In this document: piece after piece, positions 23,975 through 35,830 of the stretch
How the letters are laid out: each line of letters opens with the position of its first letter
How positions within the stretch are numbered: the stretch's first letter is position 1
Notes under the pieces: generated by a model
Told to the model about the DNA's origin: nothing
Seen by the model: only the letters and a program-made list of their open reading frames with translations
The model's database searches: none
DNA from: Daphnia carinata
Taxonomy: Eukaryota > Arthropoda > Branchiopoda > Diplostraca > Daphniidae
Direction: 5' to 3'
DNA: 64,000 bases
Assembly: GCF_022539665.2 (NCBI RefSeq)
Contig: NC_081333.1
Span: 3,286,001-3,350,000 of the forward strand
Translations under genes and position numbers: made by a program

Positions 23975-26900
23975 GTTTAGCCTAGAAATCATTCCCAATA
24001 GTGTACGATGATATTAATGTAGAACAACACCAAAACCTAGAAACACGCGCGCCCAATGAATTTTTTCTTCGGGAAAAAAACAAACAAACTTAATGAGACC
24101 TCTTTTTTGATCGCACCTGGTGGTATCACTACGTGCGTATGAATCTGATTGTACTGATATATCTTCCTAGAAAAAAATAAAACAAAGGCAATGCGACCAT
24201 ATGTTTTTAAAAACAAGTACGACACAAAGAAATCCCTTTCTCTTTGGAAAGACATTCGTGCCGCGGGAAAAAAAAAAAAATTGAAATCACAACGTGGGTA
24301 TTCCGGCAGGAAGTAGGTGTGTGCGTGTGTTTTTGTGTATCCCCCACCTCTCTCTCTAAAAATCTATTCTTCTTTGAATTTCAATGGGGAAAAAAGAAAA
24401 TACCAAATGGAACGCCTTTTCGATACTACCGACGTCCTCCTCTTTTTTGTTATTCATACATTCAACATCACGCCATCGTTCAACGTATTGATGCGACTGT
24501 ATAGGGGAGAAAGGGGGGGGGGTGATAATGCAAACACATTGGTAAAGATCATCACTCATCGTTTGAAATTCATTTGCCCTCACCGTGAAAAGTAGCAGAT
24601 AGTAGGAAATCATTTGCATACCAACAGCAAAGATTTTTCAACGTCGTGTGAGGCATTTTTTGTTTTTGTTTTGTTTTCAAAAAAATTTGGCAGAGATGTT
24701 CGCTAAAATGTGTTTAACCGGAACTTTCAGAAACCGCCACTTTGTTTTCCTGGACAATTTCCCCCCTAAAAAAACTCCCGTCTTTTAATTAACACGGAAA
24801 TATTTTTTTTTTTTGTTTGTGCGATTTGAAAATGACTTTCGACTTTGTTTCATTGTCTGTACATCATAAAGAATCAAACAAAAGACTCGGAAAGTCCATA
24901 AAGTCATCAATTGTGGGCCAGCACTAAAAGGAGTCCGCCCCCGCCGGGCACGAAAAATAGACGTAAAATGAAAGTGAACGGTGGAAGTTGCAGGTAAAGC
25001 ATGTCTACACGAATCTAAACGTGATTGACAGCTTCATTAGGTATGTGCGCGACGTTCGTTTGTTCTTACCCGACTTCGCTTCCATCTCTGTCCCTATCAA
25101 TTTGCGTCCCCTTTCGTTTGTTCTTTTTTAACTTAAAAAAAAAAAAATGGCCGCTAGGGTCAATTAACAGCTGATGGTAAATGGGGACCTACACATTTTT
25201 TAAAAAGAACATGAAACTTGTTTTGCTCTTTTTGTTTGTTACCCAAGTCAAGGAGATCGACTTCAAAAAACGCACAGCGTACGGTTTTTTTTTGGAAAAT
25301 ATTCAGCGTCCCTCGCAGCCAAATGGTGGCCCAGATTTCGACGACCCTGAGTCTCTTTTTTTTTTTTGCATTTTTTCTTTTAATGAATTATTCTTTTCCG
25401 TCTTCTTCGCCTTCGTTGACCATAAATGCGGTACCGAATCAAACTTTGACTTCCGCTATACAGTTCGAAATATTGAAATTCCATTTTGGACACAAATCTT
25501 TTGTTCACCTCTATATATGGACATGGTTTCCCGTCACATTGGTGGAATTTCCAAAAAAAAAACCCTCTTTTCCAAGCCTCTGACATCCGCCATTGCCTGG
25601 AACCTCGAAAAAAAAAAAAACATTACGTCAATGACGTACACGGCCGACCTGAATATTTTCAGTCCGCTTATCCCTTATATTTAAACAGAATACGTACATA
25701 AGACCTTTGGCTGGACCCTAATGTTGTTTACTCACTTGTTCCATGTTATATTAGACTGGAAAAATAGATTTTGTATTTTTCGAAAGTGCTTTTCCACAAA
25801 AAAAAAAAAAAAATTAAAACCGCCAACACACAAAGCCGCCCACCAGAAGAACGGGCCATTTTCCCGGTTTTTTTGCGCCATCAGGTGGGCGGTGACTATT
25901 TTTGGCCTCGAAAAAGAAAAAAAAGAAAAGGAAAAGGCGCAACACAGACGCAAAAATCGCGCATCATCTCATACTAGAAGGAGCTATTGCCAAGTGGCTG
26001 CCGTTTTGTTTTTGGACGGCCAGAAACGAGACGGGCTCTCTTGGCATGATCACGTAAAACGACGGGGCTCTCTTTCGATAGCGCCTCTCGATGTGTTGGC
26101 GCTCTTGCGTTCCAGTTGATAGTCGGAGGCCGTCGCAGCTTGGTCGGTTCTTTAAAATTGTTGTGGGTCGAAAACAGCTGTTCTCTTTGGAAGGGTAGTG
26201 CTGGACATTCGGGTTATATTTTGTGCCCGTCGTTTCGTGTGTGAGAATTCCTTTTTGACGTCGGCTCCTCTTTTTTTTTTTTTTTTTTTTTCGGGACTGG
26301 AAAATACAAACAAAAAGAGAATCGCAGCTGTTTGTTAGAGAGGGGTGGGCAGAGCTGGCCCTGATTTTTTTGTGCCTGTGTTTTTTGTTTTTCCCGTCGC
26401 ATCCGCATGGATTTGTTGATTCTGTGTTTTATAGTCATCGCCATCATGTCCATCCTGTTGTTTTTATTCGGCTCCTGGAAATCCAGGCGGCCCAATAGCA
26501 GTTGTATTCAAGGTTGTCTGTTTTCTTTTTTTTTTTTTTTTTTTTTTTTCCTCTTGGTTCCATTGAATTTTTGTGTGGAAACGATCGATCCCTGTCGATG
26601 GTGTCGATAACGTCCAAACAAAACAAAACAAAAAAAAGGTCCAGCAAATGTTTGAATTTCTCTTTTTTTTTTTTTTTTTAATTTGCCCAGTAGATCAAAC
26701 TGTCGAACTACACAATCAAATCCACTTGCTGAAAATCCAACATCATGAACAACTCGAACAGCTCAAGCGTGAACGTAAGTGTCTCTCTCTCGTTTGTCTT
26801 GACACAATTCCCTTCCTCTTGTGACCGTCAAAAAAAAAAAAAGGGAAGCCATTTTAACTCACTCTCTCTTTATTTGGTTTTTATTTTCGCGTCACAGACA

Positions 26901-28946
26901 ACGACAAGTTCCAGAAGGAAATGACCATCGCTCTTGCCGAAAAGGAAAACCAATTCCAACAGCAGGTTACTATTACGATTATGCAAATTCCTTAAAAATG
27001 GCTGAAGGCGGGAATTTTGAAAATTCCGGTTTTGGGGAAGCAAAAAAGAAACAGAAATGAATGTCTTATTGTTTTCGATCAATCCTTTTAGTTGGAAACG
27101 AAAGAAGCGGCCTGGACAGCCGAATGGACTGCCCGTCTCGTGGACGAGCGCGCCGAGTTGGAGCGTCAGCTGGCGGAAGAGAGGGCGGCTCGAGCGGAGG
27201 CGGCAGAGGCGGCCGCGTCCTCATTGGCCGAGGAGCGAAAGTCGTGGCAGCAAAAGATCGATGCCCTCCTAGAGAAAACGAGGGGCCTGCTGGCCGAGAA
27301 AGAGCGGCTCGAGAAGAACTTCCGACAGGAAGTCGAAGTCCAAGTTCAGGTAGTCAGCCATTTGAAGCTTTCGAATTATTTCTTATCAATTTAAACTTTT
27401 TCCGAAGCTCAGTCAAGAATCCCCATTTTCTTTTTACACACACGTGACATAAAATTTTTGTGAGATAAATCCAAATTGATAAGAGCAGTTTCGGTCGGAT
27501 TGCTCAGTCGACGAGTCGCGCTAATCATTTGCGTGTTACGTTCTGTTTTGTTTGATTCAATTCAATGATGCAGGCCACAGTGTGCGAATATAACGAACTG
27601 CAAAAAGAAACGACGTCGCTACAAGCCGTCCTCGATCTTCGATGCGAAGAGGTCCGCAATTTGCGTAGCGAATTAGAAAAGGTAAAAAAAAAAAAACAGA
27701 GCCGAACATGTTAACAAATGTAGCCGTGAATAAAAACAATCGATATGTACGTAACGAATAACGCGTGTCGTGCAGACGAACAATGTCGCCAAAGAGGTGC
27801 CTTATCTCCGCGAGCGCGTCACCACACTCGGCAATATGGTGGAAGGCCTCAAAGCTCAGCTGGAACAGAAAAACCAAGAAGAAAGGTAACGCTATCAAAG
27901 TGAAATTTGATTGAGGATTTTTGAAAAAAAAAAAAAAATGTTTAAATTTAAAAAAAAATGGAAATAGACGATTGCAATCGGAAGTGAAGAGATTGGAGGC
28001 GAGCTATAAAGAGGAGGCAACTTTGGTCCAGCGGCTCTCCATGTACAACGAACAGCTTCGTTACAAGCTGCAGTCGTTGCCCAGGCGCCCGTCACCTACC
28101 CACTCACTAAACGGTACGATAGAAACCAGCCATTTTTTTTTTTTTTTTTTAATGTAATAATAAAAATGAAAAAAAAAAAAAAAAATAATAATAATAGAGG
28201 TTTCGGTCTAATTCATTTTGTGTGGTTCTTTTATTTATTTTTTTTTTTTAATGACTCGGTTTTACTAGACTGCGATCGAACGAGTCCAACTAAAAGCCAC
28301 AATCAGTCGTCGCCGTTCTCTTCGACGCCATCCGAAACGCCCAGACTCAGTCGAAGGGGCCTGCCCTCGCCCACTTTAAGGTATTTAATAAGATTTTTTT
28401 TTTATCATCGCCATTTTCATTTGTCTTCCAGAAACCCGTGAATAATTACGATTTTTTTTTTTGTGAATAAATAATAGCCCCATTATATCGGAAAACGGGT
28501 CGGGCGAGAACAACAACAACAGCATTGCCAGTTTAACGCCGGATGGTGGCGGAACAGGTCAGATTAAAAGGCGCCGTGACGCCGTCGTCAGTAGCGGGAA
28601 CGGCCACGGCCGGCGCGCGTCCGTCCAGAGCGACGTGGACGACGTTTTCGGTGCCAACACGTCAACGGAAATGGCGTCTGAATTGTCGGAAGCGGCCGCC
28701 GAGGCCGGAGGTGACGCCGAGCTGCCGACCGTTCGTGATTTCACCAAGAAACACGACTCGGTCTCCTACGTCCTCGACTTGGGTGGCGAAAATTCGCCTT
28801 CCGGCTCGGCTGGAATGCTGCCGTTAAGCGCCACCTATCACCTCGTGCCGCCCAGCTCGCCCTGGATGAGCCGCCGTAATAGCGGATTGGTCCGTTCAGC
28901 CAGTCTGCGCTACCCCCCGAATCGGCCCTTCAACGCCCATAATTGA
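19155..28946 (+). CDS. Microtubule-associated MTUS/ATIP-family coiled-coil protein, longest isoform (first exon A)
   Basis: Exons: 19155-19725 (first exon A), then common exons 26691-26774, 26898-26965, 27092-27349, 27574-27681, 27776-27885, 27968-28113, 28269-28380 and 28478-28946; 641 aa. Exon A encodes about 190 residues of basic, Ser/Thr-rich sequence suited to microtubule binding. The common part is a long coiled coil (LHNQIHLLKIQHHEQLEQLK onward), including LQAVLDLRCEEVRNLRSELE and QRLSMYNEQLRYKLQ, which resembles the C-terminal coiled coil of human MTUS1/MTUS2 (RLSMENEELLWKLH) and its following Ser/Pro stretch. A disordered tail of about 155 residues is extra. Known MTUS proteins bind microtubules and regulate proliferation; the role here is inferred. 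The first intron is 7 kb and contains two alternative first exons. An AATAAA lies at 29567-29572, about 620 bases after the stop. Confidence 0.87.
21387..21525 (+). CDS. Alternative first exon B of the MTUS-like gene
   Basis: ATG in good context (CAACATGTC), 46 codons (MSSGISGNLLHRQQHLIIAK...), ending CAA G|GTAAAA. The donor is in phase 1, the same as exon A, so it splices in frame to 26691 and gives a 497-aa isoform. A GC-richer upstream stretch with a TCAGTC initiator-like motif near 21210 could be its promoter. The peptide has no recognised domain. Confidence 0.62.
26407..26512 (+). CDS. Alternative first exon C of the MTUS-like gene, encoding a membrane anchor
   Basis: 35 codons starting MDLLILCFIVIAIMSILLFL, a strongly hydrophobic stretch followed by basic WKSRR, ending CAA G|GTTGTC in phase 1. 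It joins the common exon at 26691 only 178 bases downstream and gives a 486-aa isoform with an N-terminal signal anchor. The three first exons A, B and C share the same donor phase, which supports their being real alternatives. Its promoter would lie around 26100-26400. Confidence 0.6.
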
Positions 28947-31343
28947 ACTTTGTTTTCTTCCCTTTTTTTTTTTTTTTTTCGATGCAAACATCGAGAAGAA
29001 AACGAAAATCACTGCCGTAAAATTCATTTAAAGAAATCCGCTTTGTTCGATTGCGTTTTGATGGATAGTATTATGGGAGAAGAACTACGGCCATTCGTGT
29101 GCAGAGGGGAATATTTTTTTTTTTTTTTTTATTTAATGCAAAACATTCCGTGGAAAATAGAAAAGAGAGAGAGATAGAGATAAGTTTTAACAAAGGAAAA
29201 CAAAAAAAAAAAAATGATTTCAATCAGGAAGGTGCCAAAAAGTACGTTCAAAACGATCCATCACACTTGTGTTTTAACATGCAAATTTTTCAAAGGGGTT
29301 GTGCCGTGTGCGTTTGGCACAACTAGAAAAAAAAGGGATAGTTTGAGAAAATCGTGGAAACAAAACACAATGGCAACACAAAAAAAAAATTTGATAGTAG
29401 CTGATTTCACGATGGACACCACGTCATTTTATTTTTATTGTTATTATTTTTTACATTCATGATTCAATCACACATCACTGACGCAATAATCATCGATCGA
29501 ATTTAATTCAATATAGACATATACATTTTTTTTTAGGGATTTCTTTTTATATGAAAACGTGTGTAGAAATAAAATGTACGAAATTTTTTGTGTGCATTCT
29601 GTTTTTGTTTTGTTTTTTAATATGCAAATGAGACGGAGAGGGAAAGAGATAGAGTGCCATTATTTTATTAAGGAATGTTTGTGTTGTTTTTTTTTAATCA
29701 CGGACGTCTTCTTTTCATTATATTCACATACACACGAAACAGTTGTAGTCCGTCCAATTTTATCTTTTCTTAATTTTTTTTTTTTTTTTTACGTTGTGTT
29801 GTTATTTTTGTCTTTGCTTACATCCTTTTTCTGTTATTCAAATCACATACACACACACACACACACACATATACAGTATATATATATACAAAAATCCCCC
29901 GGTGACATATTTTGTTTGGTTATCGTCTCGTCATTTTCGGAGTTTATTATTTTTTATTTTTCGTTAGAAAATTCTGGGTGGGATAAATCTGAAAAAAAAA
30001 AAAAGAAAAGAAAAATGGTGAAATTTTAGTCTGTCACTGTCTGCGGTAATATCAACAATTCTATATATTATATATATATATATAAATTTATGTATGTAAA
30101 CAATACACGAATGTATTTGGTCAAAGAAAACGGATATGGTTGTTTGTCTTTTTTTCGTTTGTAGAATATTCCGCCAATTTCTTATTTTTTTTTTCTAACA
30201 ACAAATGAAAAAATGCCGAGTCAAATGGCAGACGACTCTCGCCAGCTTCGAGCCCGTATTTGGCAGTCCCCCTCTGGCGGAACGAACCGCTGACAGCGGA
30301 GCCCCGTATTGACTGAAACGCCAGTCTGAAATCGGTTAAGGACCCAAAGTCCTCCTAACGGAACTCAAATCACAGAAACTATTCAGTGAGCTGTAAAGGT
30401 CTTTGTATATCGAGCATTTTAACTACACGCTATGCTAGTCTTGTTCGTAAATCATTGCATTCAGAAGCAATGGAAGTGTAGCAGAAACGCTATCGGTACT
30501 GAAGCGGTATAATAGTATAAACGTCTCTGGGTGAATAAGCATAAGTATGATTCTTCTAGGTCAATGGGGAAATGACGAGTTGATGAATTCATTCTTGTGA
30601 ATGAAGTCTGCGTCACCAATGTTACGACTTGGCAGACCATACACTACTGATCCCCGTTGTTTTTTATCAAATCATTAATTTAAAGTTGTAAATATCCGAA
30701 GGCAAGAGTCTTACGTGTTACAAAAGGTAAATATCCGGAGTTTCACGGACGTGAAAAATATTCCTAACTATTTTGATTGGATCAAATCTAATTGTTTACA
30801 TGACTCGACTAGAAAAATGGAAGACATTCGCTGGCCGTGATTTACGTGCTGTTGTGTACGCCGCATAACAAAACAAACTTGAGAAAGAAACGGGGGGTTA
30901 ACGGTGGTATAGAGGAATGATGGACAAATATTTGTCAGACATTTCGTTGGTTGGCCCACGTTGCACGACAGTTAGTAATTGATTTCATAGAAAAAGCGGA
31001 AGTCGACGAGGAAAAAGAAAAAACTCAGCGTACATCTTTGTCATATGTCAACAAATAAGGGAAGTAAATAAAAATATAAAGCTTTTAAAGGAAAAAAATT
31101 GTTTTCTTCGGTCGGGAAAAAATTACGCTTACGTAGCCCGTTCATTGTGCGACGTAAAAGGTAGGGGAACACAAAAATGAATAGAGAAATATTACGATAA
31201 CCCATAGAAGAAAAAGTATTTGACCATTCCAAAGTGTTCCCTCGTCAAGTCCGTTCTTGTCGGTGCCCTCCCGCGGTGCGCAACGCGGCTCTTTTTTTTT
31301 TTTTGCCCGTTTAGCCCGACGGGTTGTCGAGACGAAGACGACG
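28947..31343. other. 3' UTR of the MTUS-like gene followed by non-coding spacer
   Basis: Contains AATAAA at 29567-29572, a (CA)n microsatellite at about 29847-29868 and a (TA)n tract near 30060-30085. No coding exon recognised. Confidence 0.5.
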
Positions 31344-31777
31344 TCATAACGCGAAAGACACGCATGACGAAAGGAAAACACATTTGAGTACCGTAATAAG
31401 AGAACATTCTTTTTCATCTCGTCTAATACAAAAAAAAAAAAAGAAAGAGGACCTTTTGTTTAAAGACGTTAAACGGGAAACATCTGACGCCATATTTTTT
31501 TTTTTTTGTTTCGTTCAAACGAAATTCCGCGTAAAAACCCTTCAATTTTTTTGTGTGGGTGGGGGGGGGGGAGTGATTTCATTAAAAAAAAAATGATTAC
31601 AATAAATTGTGAGAAATTTAACAGGAAAACTGCTGTTGCTCCAATCAAGCCATCAGCTTCATCAACAAGCTCTTTGATGGATAGGGTCTGCACTTGTAAG
31701 TCGTGACGAGCAACGACGACCAGCTGGCCGTGCAGTAGCAAGCCAAACAGCAATAATAACAAAACAGGCCCAGTCAT
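31344..31777 (-). CDS. Weak candidate: small secreted peptide gene
   Basis: An ATG at 31777 lies four bases after a good acceptor (CAAAACAG) and starts MTGPVLLLLLFGLLLHGQLV, a clear signal peptide, followed by RHDLQVQTLSIKELVDEADG. A donor at 31622 in phase 2 can join an acceptor before 31422, continuing as RDEKECSLITVLKC... to a stop at 31344, 77 aa in total. An untranslated 5' exon would lie upstream, where an initiator-like TCAGTC occurs at about 32180. The second exon is weakly supported. I do not recognise the peptide. Confidence 0.32.
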
Positions 31778-34640
31778 ATCCTGTTTTGAGCAGAGAAAAA
31801 GGCAATCCTTAAAAACTAACCGGAGAAGAAAAAAAATGTTGAATTTCTCTTCTTCTTTTGGATAAACTAACGTTACGCTTTCTTTCTCAAACGGCTCGCG
31901 TCTTTTGTTGTACGACACGAACGTAATAATAACGAGCTACTGTTGACTCTCGTGTCTTTTGTCATTTTTTTTTTTTCTGGCCAACTGAAGAGATGATTGA
32001 AATGACGTCGCACAACGTTCGCTTCTCGGCTTGCGAAAATGTGCATAAAAATTGTGAATTGTACGATGTGCCTGAGTGCTAGAACGCATTCAGAGCGTGA
32101 AACAAGGTTTCGCCTTTTGCTAATGTGCTTCGCACCGAATGATCGTAGACGAGTCAGCGAACTGCAGCCGCTCAGGGACTGACGACCGCATCGTGAATCA
32201 CAAACGACGTGAATATAGACGACCGCGTGAACCTTCTTTTTTGGCGACGACGGTTCAATACACTCACGACAATTATTTTCTTTGCAAAGGAAAAAAAACG
32301 TTTCAAATCGCAATCAAACAAATGGAAACGATCAATGGACTTTCACTTCCATTTGGCAAATCCTGAAACTCCATTGAATTTAAATACAAAGCCATTTGTT
32401 TTGTGTTTGCCCAGCAGCGGTGCGATTGTATAAATATTTGCATCGGAAAGCGACTTGAAATTAGCGACCCGTGTTTTTTTTTTTTTGTTTTGTTTGTTAG
32501 TTTCTCTTGACGGCTGTAAATTCCATCCGTAAGAGCATCAGGCCTCTCTGTTGCGCATAATCATAATCATTTAGTTTTTCTATTACAGCCGGGCTCTTGT
32601 CGGCGCATTTTTTTTATTCGACGTTTTCTACGAAGCACAAAGTCTCCTTTTCCGACGCTCGTTTACATTTCCCGTGAACCAGTTTTTTGCGAAATGCGTT
32701 TGAACAATTGAAAAAAAAAATCCCTTTCTTTTTTCTTTTTAAATACTTGCATATATAATTACAATGTTCGCGAAAAAATCCTCATTTTTTTATGACTTTC
32801 CAACTTTACATATTTAATTGGCTATAGGGTTTTCATGCAAATATAGCAACGGAGAGAAGTCACGAAACTACTACTGCCGCGCATCCCGTGATTTATTTAT
32901 GATGAGGACTCATATAGCGACGCCGGATTGTTTACTATCATCGTCTAAAAAAAAAATATAAAATTGTTTGGGGTTCTATTTAAAAACAACCACGTCATGT
33001 CAACCAACACGAACAACGGTCCGCTAGATTGATGATATACCTTTACGCAAAGGAATTACGGAATAGCTTTACACACTCTCTCGTGTATTTGAGTATTTAC
33101 AAGAAAACAGAGGGCAAAACCCTTTGCGTGACGAAGACTCCTTTGCTTTTGAGTGGCAGTTAACTTTCTGTTCTTACCTTTTGCCCTTTGTACGATTGCA
33201 ATTTATGATTTTTTTCAAAGCCATTTTTTGATTTGTTATCGCAACACGCGTAATAGAGTACGAAAGATCGGTTTTCATCCTTTAAAAAACGATTCATTGT
33301 TTATCTAAATATCTTTCACGAATCGCGGTCGAGGTAAAGAACGTAGAGCTGATGGGTAAGAAGTCACGATAGCAGCTCCCGCTCAATGACGTAGCGGATC
33401 GTGAGTAACGTTGTATATACGGAGAGTGATGGGTGAAAAAAAAAAAAGAACGTAGTCCTCATTCCGTCTGCACGCCATCTGTGCCTTATTCACGCAGAGC
33501 AGACGGACGGAGAGAGAGAGAAGCGGGACAACGATGTTTTGCATTGAATGGATTACACGCCGTCTATATACATTGCTACTGGCGAAACAAATTTTCTTGC
33601 AGCCATAAAATTGGATGAAATATGGATCTGGCAATCAAAAGAACATATAGTCCCCCCTTTCAGAAAACGATATGAATTTCCATGTAGAAGAACTAGACTG
33701 TCCTAGTTGGCCGGCTATGCTGGAACTCGTTTTAAAAAAACCGAATATTGACACACTTTTTGGCTGCTGAGCAAAATGCCCTTATAAAATATTTCGTGAA
33801 AGAATGACTTGCGGGAAAATGAGAAACAGCGGCTTCCTTTATGAATGTCATTTAACCCGTCATCAAAATTGATTTCATCCCGACGATCCGGTTGGTGCGT
33901 TTCCATCTTTTTATTGGATTGTTTCTCAATAACGAACTCTCTCTTTCACCCAACGAATCGCTGCGTTCATATAAAGAGAAAGGCGTGACATCGGCTAATG
34001 TCAACTAATAGCATCAGGGAGAAAGTGAACTCGCGATTTATTATTCAAAAAACTAAGACGCACTAATCACGTTTATATGCATACACAAAGATGCCGACTA
34101 GCAAATTCAGATGATTTCTTTTAAATGCGTCTATTGCGTTTCGCAAGTCACGTTAAAACGCACTTCGTTCTACAGCAATAAATGAAAAGTATGTCGCCAC
34201 AACATTTCGTCGTCCCCCATCACCCCCTATCTCTAATTCTTTCACCACCATTTTTTTTTTTTGGAGAAAAAAGCGCTGGAACATTCGATCATCGTCATCA
34301 GACATTTTTGCAGCTCAACTGAAATAATAACTTTCTCACAGCCGTTCCCCCCCCCCCCTCAGAGTTTAGATTGACATGATCACCTCCAAGCAGCTCATTA
34401 TCAGTCATCCCAATCTCCCGTCGAGTTTTTTTGCTGCTCATCACACAGAAATGCAGTTCAACGAAACGCGCCACAAGTCGAGAAAACGAACGGTTTTGCA
34501 AATTGGCTTTCCCTTTCACTGCCAGCCCCATAATTATTTAACATAAAATCTCAACTTACAAGAATGTAAATGAATCGAGAGAAAATGTTGGGTAACAGAT
34601 GGAAACACAAGACTCAACATGTTAATATGGAAGGATGTTA
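31778..34640. other. Non-coding spacer
   Basis: No convincing exon, RNA gene or repeat. Short open frames (for example minus 33715-33906) have no splice or family support. Confidence 0.45.
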
Positions 34641-34657
34641 TTACATATACAGTATTT

Positions 34658-34794
34658 CTCGGTAGGGATTCTGTCTTATATGAGATGATACAGGACACTA
34701 CCGACGCCGTTTTTACGATAGTTCACTTAATAGATGGCATTAGCTATTATAGGGACTCCGCACAGGTCCTATAATATAAAGAATCCCTACCGGG
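34658..34794. mobile_element. MITE-like short inverted-repeat element
   Basis: Perfect 13-bp terminal inverted repeats CGGTAGGGATTCT (34660-34672) and AGAATCCCTACCG (34780-34792), with weaker symmetry extending inwards (TTATAT.../...ATATAA and CAGGAC/GTCCT). It is about 135 bp long and has no coding capacity. I could not define a target-site duplication. Confidence 0.6.
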
Positions 34795-34807
34795 GAATGG
34801 CTTGAAA

Positions 34808-35830
34808 ATAAGCCCGACTTTTCCAGAAAAATTTTATTTTTCAAAAATGTTCAATTTAGCAATGAAACGATATGCTTTAGATTCGAAATCATCTAGAATT
34901 ACAAAAATTGACTTTGTTTTTTTATGACATCAGAAACTTTTGAAAAAAAAAAACTATTACAAAAGTTTGCGCGCCAGTACGGTATAGCGCAGTCATGCTA
35001 CAGCCCACTATTCAATATATTTTTTAAATAACTGCTTTGACGAGCAATGAATAATTTTCCTGAAAAGAGCGTTTAATTTTTAGTGTAACGTGTAATTTAT
35101 ATAAAAATTACAAGTAATTCGTCAAAATGTTTGACTAGAAACACAAGCCCGACACACAGAGGATCGGGCTTATTTATCCGACCTGTTAGCGGATCCTCTG
35201 TTTTTTACGTTTTTTTCAAAAACCATAAAGCCAATGCAAAAATTAACTTAATTTTCGTGATTTCTATTCAATTTTGAATCGAAATCATGTATTTTAAGTG
35301 AAATTTAAATTTTGGCCAAAAATGAAAAAGTGGGAAGGCTATAGCCTTCTCACTTTTGTCAAAATCGGCCAAAAACGAAATCTCACGGAATTGGATGAAA
35401 ATCGTACCGTATAATCAAAATTTTACGTTGATTTCGATTCTGTGATTGGTTTTGTCGCTAAGCCACCCGTTTTTGAAATAAATGAAAAAAAAAGTTATGT
35501 TACTTGTTAGCGAACCCTCTGTTTTTTACGAATATTTCAAAAACCATAAAGCCAATGCAAATTTTTCACTTAAAATACATGATTTCTATTCAAACTTGAA
35601 TGGAAATCATAAAAAATTTTTTTTTTTTTTTCAATTGGTCTTACAGTTTTTGAAGTATCCGTAAAAATAAACTGTTGTTGGGGCACTAACGGCAGCTATT
35701 TCAGAAAAATCAGATTTCGTGAAAAATAAAAAGCCAATTTTCACGATTCTCATTTATTTTCAAACCTATTTAACATTGCCAAATAGAAGATTTTGGAAAA
35801 ATACAAAATTTGTGGAAAAGTCGGGCTTAT
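34808..35830. mobile_element. Non-autonomous repeat element with inverted terminal repeats, second copy of the 1.6-2.4 kb repeat
   Basis: Bounded by perfect 17-bp inverted repeats, ATAAGCCCGACTTTTCC at 34808-34824 and GGAAAAGTCGGGCTTAT at 35814-35830. The motif AAGCCCGA/TCGGGCTT recurs inside as a hairpin at 35145-35171, and a second hairpin (AAAGTGGGAAGGCT with AGCCTTCTCACTTT) lies at about 35325-35358. The internal part carries two tandem copies of the unit found in the 1640-2450 repeat. The element lies directly beside the MITE at 34658-34794. No transposase is encoded. Confidence 0.7.

Larger units (their letters stand above)
19726..26690 (+). other. Long first intron of the MTUS-like gene
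   Basis: Apart from first exons B and C I see no coding exon. The sequence is rich in long T and A runs, for example 29 T residues at 23946-23974, with short purine tracts (GAGA near 21045-21070) and a GTGC/GCGT repeat near 21313-21333. Confidence 0.6.

Noticed and set aside
29845-29890. CA/TA repeat tract considered as a CRISPR-like or satellite array
   Set aside because: It is a simple dinucleotide microsatellite in a eukaryotic 3' flank, with no spacers.
33715-33906. Minus-strand open frame starting METHQPDRRDEINFDD
   Set aside because: The first half looks protein-like and a TATA-like motif is near, but no donor or downstream exon was found.
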